Source of the DNA: Romboutsia_E sp900604535
GTDB lineage: Bacteria > Bacillota > Clostridia > Peptostreptococcales > Peptostreptococcaceae
DNA length: 64,000 bases
Direction: 5' to 3'
Assembly (NCBI RefSeq): GCF_900604535.1
Contig: NZ_UWOT01000015.1
Span: forward strand, 1 to 64,000
The notes beneath the pieces were generated by a model. That model saw only the letters and a program-made list of their open reading frames with translations, was not told where the DNA came from and did no database searches. Shown piece after piece: positions 35,087-43,179 of this stretch. Position 1 is the first letter of the stretch, and the number at the start of each line of letters is the position of its first letter. The translations under genes were made by a program, and so were the position numbers.

Positions 35087-36485
35087 TTAAAAACTAAGCT
35101 TTGCTATCTCAACTGCTGATTTTGCATCTTTTGAATAATAGTCTGCACCTATATTCTTAGCATATTCTTCTGTTAAAACAGCTCCACCTACAAAAACTTT
35201 TGTATCTATTCTATTTTCTCTTAAAACTTTTATAGTATTTTTAAGTGTTGTAGTCATAAATGCACTTAATCCTACAAGTTTTACATTATATTCTTTAGCT
35301 TTTTGTACAATATCCATTATAGGTACATCTTTTCATGAATCCATGACCTTATATCTATAATTTACTAACATTATCTTAACTATATTTTTTCCTATATCAT
35401 GAATGTTACCTTGTACTGTTGCTACAATTATTTTTCCTTTTGATATATTATTTTTATTTTCTTTTAATAAATGATCTTTAATTATATTTAAAGAAAATTT
35501 TACTGTTTCAGCTGATTTAATCAATTGAGGTGGAAATATCTACCCTAATTTTTACTTTTTACCTATTGTATCTAATGTTGGATTTATAATCATTTTTTGT
35601 TTTATGTAATTTTATATTGTTAATATTGTCACATATCTCTTTTATAAATTTTGGACTTGTTCCACAACATCCACCTATAATTCTAACTCCTAGCCTTATA
35701 AAAACTTCTACTCCTTTATAGAAATCTTTTTCATTCATATTATAATATGCTTTACCATCTATTATATTTGGCAATCCTGCGTTAGCTTTAACTATTACTG
35801 GAACTGTTGCTATTTTAGTTATCTTCTCAATTATAGGTATAAGTTTTTTAGGGCCTAAAGAGCAATTAACTCCTATTGCATCTACACCTAAGCTTTGAAT
35901 AGTTTCAACCATACTTTCTGGTGTACATCCTGTAAAGCTTCTTTCATCTTCATCAAAAGTCATTGTACAGAATATTGGTAACTCACTATTTTCTTTTGCT
36001 GCTAAAACTGCTGCTTTTGCCTCATATAGATCCATCATTGTTTCTATTATAATTAAGTCTACCCCTGACTTTACCCCTTGTATAACTTGCCTTTTAAATA
36101 TTTCATAAGCTCTATCAAAGCTTAATTTACCCGTAGGCTCTAACATTTATCCTATCGGGCCTATATCTAGTGCTACAAATCTAGGTTTAGAGTTATCTGC
36201 TTTTTCAATAGCCATCTTAGCAATTTTTATAGCACTATCTAAAACTTCTTCAACTGTATATCCTAATTTATCTAATTTTAATTCATTTGCTCCAAATGTA
36301 TTTGTTGTTATTACATTAGATCCTGCATCTAGATACATCTTATGGATTTTCATTAGTACTTCTGGATTTTTTAAGCCAAATAACTCTGGATTTTCTCCTA
36401 TTTCTAATCCATTTTGTTGGAGCATAGTTCCCATTGCTCCATCAAATATTAATATATTATTTTTAATATAATCTTTAATTTTCAC
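35087..36485 (-). pseudogene. metH: methionine synthase (B12-dependent) remnant
   Basis: Remains of a cobalamin-dependent homocysteine methyltransferase. The homocysteine-binding domain runs from MKIKDYIKNNILIFDGAMG to the zinc-site GGCCGTSPKF, but its frame is cut by TAA at 36147-36149 where relatives have Gln (ALDIGPIG-stop-MLEP). After about 35559 the folate-binding domain is missing altogether. The B12-binding part resumes at PQLIKSAETVKF with GNIHDIGKNIV (cobalamin-ligand His kept) and is stopped by TGA at 35333-35335 where relatives have Gly, then continues in the same frame to AVEIAKLSF. Two nonsense changes plus a domain deletion mean no functional enzyme. Confidence 0.95.
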
Positions 36486-36510
36486 AGTTATTAGACCCTT
36501 TTGCTATCAT

Positions 36511-36966
36511 TTATTCTCCATATATATTTAAAGAGAATCCTTCTTCTAATACTTTTTTTGCATATTCTTTTGCTCCAAATAAAGATAGATCCTTATAGTT
36601 ACCACATTCAATTGGTGTAGCAGCTGGAACTTCTGTTGAATCTATTACCATTTTCAATGCTTTTTCTAGACCAATTTTAATTACAGACGAATCTACATCA
36701 TCCCATACTATAAGATAGAATCCTGTTCTACATCCCATTGGAGATAAATCAATTATATTATCTAGTGTTTCTCTTAAATATGTTGCCAATAAATGTTCCA
36801 ATGCATGCATAGCAGCTGTCCCAAATGATTCTACATTAGGCTGTAAGAATCGCAAATCAAATTTACTTACCTTATCACCTTTTAATCCATCTAAAACACA
36901 ACATTTTCTAACATACGGTGCTTTAACCTTTGTATGATCTAATTTAAAACTTTCTACTTTTTGCAT
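36511..36966 (-). CDS. luxS: S-ribosylhomocysteine lyase LuxS
   Basis: Cleaves S-ribosylhomocysteine to homocysteine and DPD, precursor of autoinducer-2, in the activated methyl cycle. The 151-residue protein keeps the metal and catalytic residues at standard positions: R39, H54, E57, H58 (MHALEH), the MGCRTG cysteine near 79 and the ECGNY cysteine near 121. GGGGG lies 8 bases before the ATG. metH, which would remethylate the homocysteine made here, follows directly but is broken, so the product must be used by another route. Confidence 0.96.
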   Translation of the reverse strand: MQKVESFKLDHTKVKAPYVRKCCVLDGLKGDKVSKFDLRFLQPNVESFGTAAMHALEHLLATYLRETLDNIIDLSPMGCRTGFYLIVWDDVDSSVIKIGLEKALKMVIDSTEVPAATPIECGNYKDLSLFGAKEYAKKVLEEGFSLNIYGE

Positions 36967-37033
36967 TTAAAATCCCCCTTATTATAAATTTTATTTCCAT
37001 AGAAATATTATAAATAGTTTTATATTTTTATAC

Positions 37034-37065
37034 ATAAAAACGTCTAAAGTATTTCTTTAGACGTT
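37034..37065 (-). terminator. terminator-like hairpin in the luxS leader
   Basis: Perfect 11-bp stem AACGTCTAAAG / CTTTAGACGTT with a five-base loop and a U-tract (37034-37038) on the minus strand. It lies only some 14 bases after the start point predicted from the luxS promoter and about 70 bases before the luxS ATG, so it is either an attenuator or the end of a very short RNA. Confidence 0.7.
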
Positions 37066-37085
37066 AAAATATTCAGTTTACATGA

Positions 37086-37114
37086 ATTATATATCACTTT
37101 ATATCCAATGTAAA
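37086..37114 (-). promoter_or_regulatory. promoter upstream of luxS
   Basis: TTTACA (37109-37114, minus strand), 17-base spacer, TATAAT (37086-37091). Divergent from the ttcA promoter. Confidence 0.75.
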
Positions 37115-37143
37115 TATTTTAATTTTTTAAAAATTCATTCTAA

Positions 37144-37172
37144 TTGTTCATATTATTTAATTTTGTTATAAT
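37144..37172 (+). promoter_or_regulatory. promoter of the TtcA-like gene
   Basis: TTGTTC (37144-37149), 17-base spacer, TATAAT (37167-37172), about 47 bases before the start codon. Its position rules out the longer reading frame beginning at 37144. Confidence 0.75.
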
Positions 37173-37218
37173 ATTTGCATCGTTTAGATTTTACTTTCTA
37201 AAAAGGAGGAAGACATAT

Positions 37219-37938
37219 ATGCAAAAGTTACTTAGCAAAGCACGTCAAGCAATAAAAGATTTTAATATGATACAAGAGAATGATAAAATCGCTGTTGGTT
37301 TATCAGGCGGAAAAGATAGCCTTACATTACTTCATATATTAAAAAATTACCAAAGATTTTCACCAGAAAAATTTGAATTAATCGCAATTACTTTAAATCC
37401 TGGAGGAGTGGATAATTCACCTTTATATAAATTATGTGAGGATTTAGATATACCATTTTATGAGGTACAAACAGATATAAAGGAAATTGTATTTGATATA
37501 AGAAAAGAAAAAAATCCATGTTCTTTATGTGCAAATTTAAGACGTGGAGCCTTAAATGATAATGCAAAAAAATTAGGATGTAACAAGGTTGCATTAGGTC
37601 ATCATAAAGATGATGCAATTGAAACATTTTTATTGTCTATGTTATATGAGGGAAGAGTAAATTGCTTTTCTCCAAAAACACATATGGACAGACAAGATTT
37701 AACAATAATAAGACCTATGGTTTATATAGATGAATATATGACTAAAAAAGCTGCAAAAGACTTTAATTATCCAATTATAAAAAACCCTTGTCCTGCAGAC
37801 GGTAAAACTAATAGACAAGATATTAAAGAACTTATATCAAATTTAAATAAAGAAATTCCTGGTTCTAAAAAAAATATTTTTGGTGCTTTAAATAATTCTG
37901 AAAGACTATTTATTTGGGATAAAGAAAAGATAAAATAA
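37219..37938 (+). CDS. TtcA-like tRNA 2-thiolation protein (PP-loop ATPase)
   Basis: Member of the TtcA/TtuA ATP-pyrophosphatase group that thiolates tRNA using an Fe-S cluster. The 239 residues hold the PP-loop VGLSGGKDSLTLLHIL near 28, the CxxC pair in NPCSLCANLRRGAL near 98, GHHKDDAIETFLLSML near 125 and a third cysteine in NPCPADG near 192, the usual cluster ligands. The start is ATG at 37219, after AAAGGAGG; a longer frame runs into the promoter. TtcA makes 2-thiocytidine at position 32, but the exact tRNA product in Clostridia is uncertain. Confidence 0.9.
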   Translation: MQKLLSKARQAIKDFNMIQENDKIAVGLSGGKDSLTLLHILKNYQRFSPEKFELIAITLNPGGVDNSPLYKLCEDLDIPFYEVQTDIKEIVFDIRKEKNPCSLCANLRRGALNDNAKKLGCNKVALGHHKDDAIETFLLSMLYEGRVNCFSPKTHMDRQDLTIIRPMVYIDEYMTKKAAKDFNYPIIKNPCPADGKTNRQDIKELISNLNKEIPGSKKNIFGALNNSERLFIWDKEKIK

Positions 37939-37946
37939 ATTATAAA

Positions 37947-37968
37947 AGGCGAGTATAATTACTCGCCT
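37947..37968. terminator. convergent terminator
   Basis: AGGCGAGT / ACTCGCCT hairpin between the TtcA-like gene and the DUF488 gene; T-rich on the minus-strand side and overlapping the DUF488 stop. Confidence 0.78.
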
Positions 37969-38576
37969 ATATGTTCTATCCTATATCCAATATCTTTATT
38001 AGCCATTCTATATGCTTCATCTATCATTTCTTCTCTAGAAAGTGATGGTCCAATTAAATTCTCTATTGTTATTTGATGTCTATTTTCAAAATACTTATCT
38101 AATATTCTTTCTTCTATATATCTTTGATTTTTTATAGTGTAATCATCTAATATATGATTTATTTTAAAACCATGCTTTTCAAGTTCTCTTCCAAGTAAAA
38201 TCGATCTATGGCATCTTATAGGGTCTTGCATTGCACCTAAAAGAACTATCCTATAACCTTTTTTACATCCATTTTTTAATCTCTTAATTCCATTAATAAA
38301 ATCTTCTTCTTTTACAACCTTTTCAAAATCTGAATAACCTTCTTTATTATATGATATTTTATTTTCTCTTTTAGCTGCAAACTCTTTTGCCATGTAAATA
38401 TACACATACCCAGACTTAATTAAAGTATTTTTTATATTATCTTTATTATATTGAATATTATACTTAGAATAGGGTGTTCCTCTTATATCTACAACGCAAT
38501 TTATATTATAAAATTTAAGCATGTCTATAAGCTTATCAATTGAGTAATTTGAATGTCCTATTGTAAATATATCCAT
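37959..38576 (-). CDS. DUF488 family protein
   Basis: A 205-residue soluble protein with the DUF488 core: FTIGHSNYSIDKLIDML at the N-terminus, CVVDIRGTPYSKYN near 30, a YIYMAKEFAAKR segment near 57 and RIVLLGAMQDPIRCHRSIL near 108. The CHR motif with a conserved Asp/Arg set suggests an enzyme of unknown activity. Homologs are widespread and uncharacterised. Monocistronic. Confidence 0.85.
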   Translation of the reverse strand: MDIFTIGHSNYSIDKLIDMLKFYNINCVVDIRGTPYSKYNIQYNKDNIKNTLIKSGYVYIYMAKEFAAKRENKISYNKEGYSDFEKVVKEEDFINGIKRLKNGCKKGYRIVLLGAMQDPIRCHRSILLGRELEKHGFKINHILDDYTIKNQRYIEERILDKYFENRHQITIENLIGPSLSREEMIDEAYRMANKDIGYRIEHIGE

Positions 38577-38673
38577 AGCATTTACCTCTTTATTTTAATA
38601 AAATATCTTTATTTAAAATTATATATTTCACATCTATTCTAAATCATTCCTATTATTCTCTATTTCTATTCTA

Positions 38674-38716
38674 AAAAATATCTTAGGTTTTCATATGAAA
38701 CTCTAAGATATTTTTT
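38674..38716 (-). terminator. intrinsic terminator after ferredoxin gene
   Basis: Arms AAATATCTTAG / CTAAGATATTT with an inner GTTT/AAAC pairing; T-rich tails; about 20 bases after the ferredoxin stop. Confidence 0.82.
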
Positions 38717-38737
38717 GTTAAATTATTTATTAAATTA

Positions 38738-38926
38738 TTATTCAACAGTTATAGCAGAAACAGGACAACTATCTTGAGCATCAACAGCTAAATCTTGTAA
38801 TTCTGAATTTAGTTCACCTTCTATAGCAACTGCTAAACCATCATCATCCATATCAAATACATCTGGGCATATACCTGTACATGCTCCACATCCTATACAT
38901 ATGTCTTTATCTACAAATGCCTTCAT
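38738..38926 (-). CDS. single-cluster [4Fe-4S] ferredoxin
   Basis: 62-residue acidic electron carrier. The cluster ligands are in CIGCGACTGIC near residues 10-20 and CPVSAI near 54, one [4Fe-4S] cluster of the Thermotoga/Desulfovibrio type. AGGAGG lies before the ATG. Monocistronic; its partner enzymes are not indicated by the neighbours. Confidence 0.95.
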   Translation of the reverse strand: MKAFVDKDICIGCGACTGICPDVFDMDDDGLAVAIEGELNSELQDLAVDAQDSCPVSAITVE

Positions 38927-39045
38927 TTTGAAATCCTCCTAAGTATAAATTATTTCAATATTATATTTATCCTTATTTTTTAGACTATAAACATTTTTCT
39001 ATATATTTTATTATAAATTTATTTATAACCATACACATAAATACA

Positions 39046-39600
39046 CTACCTTGTATATACAATTATATTTTGAAACTTACATTTACCTTTTCCAATATTA
39101 GTATACATGTGGTTTATATTTGCAAAAAATCTTACTGCTTTCCCTTTGTTCAATATTATATAATCACAACCAAGTTTAATTTCTAAATCACCATCATTTA
39201 CAATAACGTACTCTTCTACTCCATCAATATGATTAGATGATTTGTGAACACATCCTTCTTCTAATTCTATATTTAAAATTTCAAACTTATTATTTATATC
39301 AAATGGAAAAATCGTATAAATTTTCATATTTCCATTCTCTTCTGATATAGGTTTTATATTTTTATAATTTACTATTTCATACTTAGCTTTATTTTTTTCC
39401 ATAAATGATGAAAATGGGACTTTCAATCCTGTTGATATTTTCCATAATGTTGATATAGTTGGATTAGACTTTCCACGTTCAATTTGACCTAACATAGATT
39501 TACTAACTCCTGTAATTGAAGATACTTCATCTAAGCTTAAATTTCTTTCGTTTCTTATTTTATATAAATTAGCACTAATTATTGAGTTTAATTCTTCCAT
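39046..39600 (-). CDS. XRE-cupin transcriptional regulator
   Basis: 184 residues: an N-terminal XRE helix-turn-helix (about 6-62, LSLDEVSSITGVSKSMLGQIERGKSNPTIS segment) and a C-terminal small cupin barrel (about 105-180, EEYVIVNDGDLEIKLG) that would sense a small ligand. It is transcribed away from an efflux-type transporter gene with shared operator-like repeats between them, so it probably controls that gene and itself. Confidence 0.93.
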   Translation of the reverse strand: MEELNSIISANLYKIRNERNLSLDEVSSITGVSKSMLGQIERGKSNPTISTLWKISTGLKVPFSSFMEKNKAKYEIVNYKNIKPISEENGNMKIYTIFPFDINNKFEILNIELEEGCVHKSSNHIDGVEEYVIVNDGDLEIKLGCDYIILNKGKAVRFFANINHMYTNIGKGKCKFQNIIVYTR

Positions 39601-39618
39601 AAATCCTCCCTTGCCTTT

Positions 39619-39656
39619 GTGCGTTATATTGCACTTTTGTATTTTATAATGTACAA
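39619..39656. promoter_or_regulatory. candidate operators between regulator and transporter
   Basis: Two inverted repeats in the 128-base divergent gap: GTGC (39619-39622) / GCAC (39631-39634), and TTGTA (39637-39641) / TACAA (39652-39656). They lie at the promoter region of the XRE-cupin gene. Binding is inferred only. Confidence 0.45.
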
Positions 39657-39728
39657 TATTAAGCTGAATCGTATAATAAAATTATACATATTATACTATA
39701 ATTTAATTAAATTTTAAGGAGGATATAA

Positions 39729-40664
39729 ATGAAAAAAGCATTAATTTATGGAATAGTTTCTTCAATATTCTTTGCTTTTACATTCATACTCAACAGTAGC
39801 ATGAATATTTCTGTAGGAAACTGGATGTGGAGTTCATCACTAAGATACATATTTATGTTACCAGTATTATATATTATCGTACTAAAACAAAAAGGAATTC
39901 ATAGGGTCTTAAATTCAATTAAAAACGACACTTCATATTGGTTAATTTGGAGTACAATAGGATTCGGATTATTTTATGTTCCACTTACATTTGCTTCGTC
40001 TTACGGTCAATCTTGGCTAGTTGCTGGTTGCTGGCAAATAACTATAATTGCAGGTATATTATTGACACCTCTATTTAAACAAAAAATTCCTATCAAGAGT
40101 TTACTAATGTCTTGTATTATACTGTTAGGAGTATTTTTAATTCAATATGAACAAGCTACATATGTTAATCTAAATCAGGTTTTATTGTCAATAATTCCAA
40201 TTTTAATGGCAGCATTTGCTTATCCATTAGGAAATAGAAAAATGATGTCTATATGTAATAATTCTCTAACTACTACAGAAAGAGTCTTTGGTATGACCTT
40301 ATGTAGTATGCCATTTTGGATAATAATTTCATCTTTTGCTTATTCCTATGTTGGTTTTCCTAGTTATAGTCAAATTATACAATCTATGATAGTTGCTATT
40401 TTTTCTGGTGTAATTGCTACAATATTATTTTTTAAGGCTACAGAACTAGTTAAAAATAATTCTTCTCAATTGGCAATTATTGAAGCTACACAGTCTGGAG
40501 AAGTTATTTTTGCTATATTAGGAGAGGTATTTATGCTTGGTGGTAGTATTCCTACACTAAATGGCCTTATAGGTTTAGCTATAATAGTATTAGGTATGAT
40601 CTTAAATAGCATTAGCTCATCAAAACCTAAAAATGATTCAACTTCTAATTTAAATCTCAACTAG
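39729..40664 (+). CDS. EmrE-type (DMT superfamily) efflux transporter
   Basis: 311-residue membrane protein with about ten hydrophobic helices and an internal duplication, as in ten-helix DMT transporters of the multidrug-efflux group (N-terminal SSIFFAFTFILNSSMN, NWMWSSSLRY, AFAYPLGNRKMM, LAIIEATQSGEVIFAILGE). AAGGAGG precedes the ATG. The divergent XRE-cupin regulator suggests it is induced by its substrate, which cannot be read from the sequence. Confidence 0.85.
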   Translation: MKKALIYGIVSSIFFAFTFILNSSMNISVGNWMWSSSLRYIFMLPVLYIIVLKQKGIHRVLNSIKNDTSYWLIWSTIGFGLFYVPLTFASSYGQSWLVAGCWQITIIAGILLTPLFKQKIPIKSLLMSCIILLGVFLIQYEQATYVNLNQVLLSIIPILMAAFAYPLGNRKMMSICNNSLTTTERVFGMTLCSMPFWIIISSFAYSYVGFPSYSQIIQSMIVAIFSGVIATILFFKATELVKNNSSQLAIIEATQSGEVIFAILGEVFMLGGSIPTLNGLIGLAIIVLGMILNSISSSKPKNDSTSNLNLN

Positions 40665-40752
40665 TATAGCTCTTTATATTTAATAACTTCTCATAATTTA
40701 TCTTACCTAGGGACAACCTAATTATAAGGTTATTCTTATAAGGAGGTAATTT

Positions 40753-41796
40753 ATGAGAATTTTAAAGTATATGCTTATATTTATACCTATAAGCTTTATA
40801 GCTAAATTTATGAATGCATCTGGCTCTATAATGTTCTTATTATCATGCCTATCTATAATTCCACTTGCAGGTCTTATGGGTGAAGGCACAGAAGAAATTT
40901 CATTTTACTCAGGACCTAAAATAGGTGGTTTTTTAAATGGTACATTTGGCAATGCAACCGAACTTATAATCTCATTTTTCGCTCTTAAAGAAGGTTTATT
41001 TGAAGTCGTTAAATCATCTATTGCTGGAGCTGTTATAGGAAACATATTATTAGTAATCGGTGCTAGTATGTTAGCTGGTGGATTAAAATATAAAACACAA
41101 AAATTTAATCAAAAGGTAACTGAAGTTACTTCAAGTATGTTATTATTTGCAGTTCTCGGATTGTGTATTCCAGCTATATTTACACATACAGTTGATCCAA
41201 GTTTATTAAATACTAGATATGAAGGTTTAAGTATTTTTGTTGCTATTGTAATGATTATTATATACGCTTTAAGCTTACTATTTTCATTTAACACTCATAA
41301 AGATATATATATCAATGAAGAAAAAGATAGTGAATCATCTAAATGGGCACTAAAAAAATCTATATTTATACTAGTTATATCAACTGTTTTAATAGCAGTT
41401 GAAAGTGAATTCTTAGTAAATGGTATTGAACCTATAACAGCTAGTTTAGGATGGAGTGAGTTTTTTGTAGGTATAATTTTAATACCTATAATAGGAAATG
41501 CCGCTGAACATAGTACGGCTATAGTTATGGCTAGAAAAGATAAAATGGATGTTGCTTTAGAAATCGCTATTGGGTCTAGTTTACAAATAATATTATTCGT
41601 GGCGCCTATATTAATATTTTTAAGATTAATATTTACCCCTATGAGCATTGTATTTAATGAATTTGAATTAGTTGCACTAATAGCCTCAGTAGTAATAGCA
41701 AATAGAGTTTCTCATGATGGTGAATCTAATTGGTTAGAGGGGATTCAGCTTTTAGCTGTATATCTAATAATTGCAGCTTCATTCTTTATCTTATAA
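40753..41796 (+). CDS. cax: calcium/proton exchanger
   Basis: 347-residue membrane antiporter of the CaCA superfamily with eleven or so helices. Both alpha repeats are visible: NGTFGNATELIISFFAL near residue 62 and IPIIGNAAEHSTAIVMA near 247, carrying the acidic cation-binding Glu residues. It exports Ca2+ in exchange for H+. RBS AAGGAGG; 88 bases downstream of the efflux gene, with which it may share transcripts. Confidence 0.93.
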   Translation: MRILKYMLIFIPISFIAKFMNASGSIMFLLSCLSIIPLAGLMGEGTEEISFYSGPKIGGFLNGTFGNATELIISFFALKEGLFEVVKSSIAGAVIGNILLVIGASMLAGGLKYKTQKFNQKVTEVTSSMLLFAVLGLCIPAIFTHTVDPSLLNTRYEGLSIFVAIVMIIIYALSLLFSFNTHKDIYINEEKDSESSKWALKKSIFILVISTVLIAVESEFLVNGIEPITASLGWSEFFVGIILIPIIGNAAEHSTAIVMARKDKMDVALEIAIGSSLQIILFVAPILIFLRLIFTPMSIVFNEFELVALIASVVIANRVSHDGESNWLEGIQLLAVYLIIAASFFIL

Positions 41797-41800
41797 AATA

Positions 41801-41838
41801 AAAAAGATGGTTATGATAATCCATTTCCATCTTTTTTT
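41801..41838. terminator. bidirectional terminator
   Basis: AAAAAGATGG / CCATCTTTTT with a 16-base loop between the convergent cax and PhnA/YjdM-type genes. Confidence 0.82.
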
Positions 41839-41845
41839 CAATTTA

Positions 41846-42187
41846 TTAAGCTTTTTTAACAACTGAAGATTTTAGTTTCATAGCTCCGAAACCATCTATT
41901 TTACATTCTATATCATGTCCATCAGCAGCATCTGGTATTAAACGTATACTTTTTACTTTTGTTCCAATTTTTATAGATGAAGAACTTCCTTTTACTTTAA
42001 GGTCTTTTATTACTGTTACAGCATCTCCATCATTTAATATGTTTCCATTTGCATCCTTTATAACACTTGTTTCCTCAGCTTCTGATGCTGAAGGGTTCCA
42101 TTCATGTGCACATTCTGGACATACTAAAAGACTTCCATCTTCATAAGTGTATTCTGAGTTACATTTTGGACAATTTGGTAAATTCAT
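41846..42187 (-). CDS. zinc ribbon protein of the PhnA/YjdM family
   Basis: 113 residues: N-terminal zinc ribbon (CPKCNSEYTYEDGSLLVCPEC has its Cys pairs near 7-27) and a C-terminal small barrel (DGDAVTVIKDLKVKGSS, then VKSIRLI). The start is ATG 42187, ten bases after CGGAGG; an upstream in-frame ATG includes this binding site. The family was once called phosphonoacetate hydrolase PhnA, but most members are of unknown role. Confidence 0.92.
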   Translation of the reverse strand: MNLPNCPKCNSEYTYEDGSLLVCPECAHEWNPSASEAEETSVIKDANGNILNDGDAVTVIKDLKVKGSSSSIKIGTKVKSIRLIPDAADGHDIECKIDGFGAMKLKSSVVKKA

Positions 42188-42301
42188 AATTGCATTTCCT
42201 CCGTTCATCGTTGTCATTTTTAATTCTTTTACAGGTATTTATAATATCATATTCTCATAAGATTGACAAACTATCCTGCTAACTATATTTTATGTTATAT
42301 A

Positions 42302-42892
42302 TTAAAAATTATATATATTTGCATCTTCGTCTTTTTCTGATTTTTCACCTTCATTTGTATTAACTGAACCAATTTTAGCAATCATTAATTCCTCATTAAT
42401 ATCTGCTTTTACACTCTTAGGTATATTTATATCTTTAACTAGTATTTGATCACCGTATTCTAACTCAGATACATTTATTTCTATATTTTGTGGTATTTCA
42501 CTTGCTTCTCCTTGTAATGGTATCTCCGAAATAAAATCTTCTATTAACAATCGTCTTGATTCTAATCCTTCTTGACCTATAAAATTAACTGGTACTTTTA
42601 ATTTTATGGTCTCACCCTTTTTTATACATTGGAAATCTATATGTATTATATTTCCAAAAGGATCTCTTTGTAACTCTTTAATTACACACTTTTTTATATC
42701 CCCATTTAAGTTTAGATTTAGAATAGAACTGTCTGTATAGTTTAGTATATTTATCATTTCTCTTTTAGTTATTTTAGCTGATATTGATTTATCTAAATTC
42801 TGTCCATAAAGTATACATGGAATTTCTCCATCATGTCTAACTTTATTTACTTTCTCATCTCTTTTTGTAATATTAAACTCTAAGTTTTTCAT
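42302..42892 (-). CDS. rplY: 50S ribosomal protein L25 / general stress protein Ctc
   Basis: 196 residues in two parts: the L25 5S-rRNA-binding domain (about 1-90; VRHDGEIPCILYGQNLDKS, and KELQRDPFGNIIHIDFQ) and the C-terminal TL5/Ctc beta domain (about 95-180). This long form is the Ctc type. The acidic tail (EGEKSEKDEDA) is usual. Monocistronic. Confidence 0.94.
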   Translation of the reverse strand: MKNLEFNITKRDEKVNKVRHDGEIPCILYGQNLDKSISAKITKREMINILNYTDSSILNLNLNGDIKKCVIKELQRDPFGNIIHIDFQCIKKGETIKLKVPVNFIGQEGLESRRLLIEDFISEIPLQGEASEIPQNIEINVSELEYGDQILVKDINIPKSVKADINEELMIAKIGSVNTNEGEKSEKDEDANIYNF

Positions 42893-43085
42893 AGTAATCC
42901 CTTCCTTACATATCTTTATATTTTACCTACTTTTATATATAGTCTTTTTTGTAATGAAAGATGATTACTTTTATAAAGAAATCTGCACATATATATACCT
43001 ATACTCAAATAAGAGATACTATTCTTTTATTCATAACTTATTTAATTAGAGAAAATTTTATACATTATAATTAAACTCTTCATAT

Positions 43086-43122
43086 AAAAAGTCTTGGCCA
43101 TTTTATTATGCCAAGACTTTTT
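43086..43122 (-). terminator. intrinsic terminator after uxaC
   Basis: Perfect 13-bp arms AAAAAGTCTTGGC / GCCAAGACTTTTT with an 11-base loop. Ends the glucuronate operon. The rest of 42893-43179 shows nothing further. Confidence 0.9.
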
Positions 43123-43179
43123 ATATATTACTCTACCCTTATCAAAGTAATATATCTTTTTAAATAAATATATTTATAT

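Noticed and set aside
35087..36485. metH stop codons as programmed recoding (selenocysteine at TGA or read-through)
   Set aside because: The TGA replaces a Gly, no selenocysteine-type hairpin was seen, the other stop is TAA, and the folate domain is deleted, so decay explains everything.
37144..37218. 25-codon N-terminal extension of the TtcA-like protein
   Set aside because: It starts on the -35 box of the promoter and lacks a binding site, whereas ATG 37219 follows AAAGGAGG.
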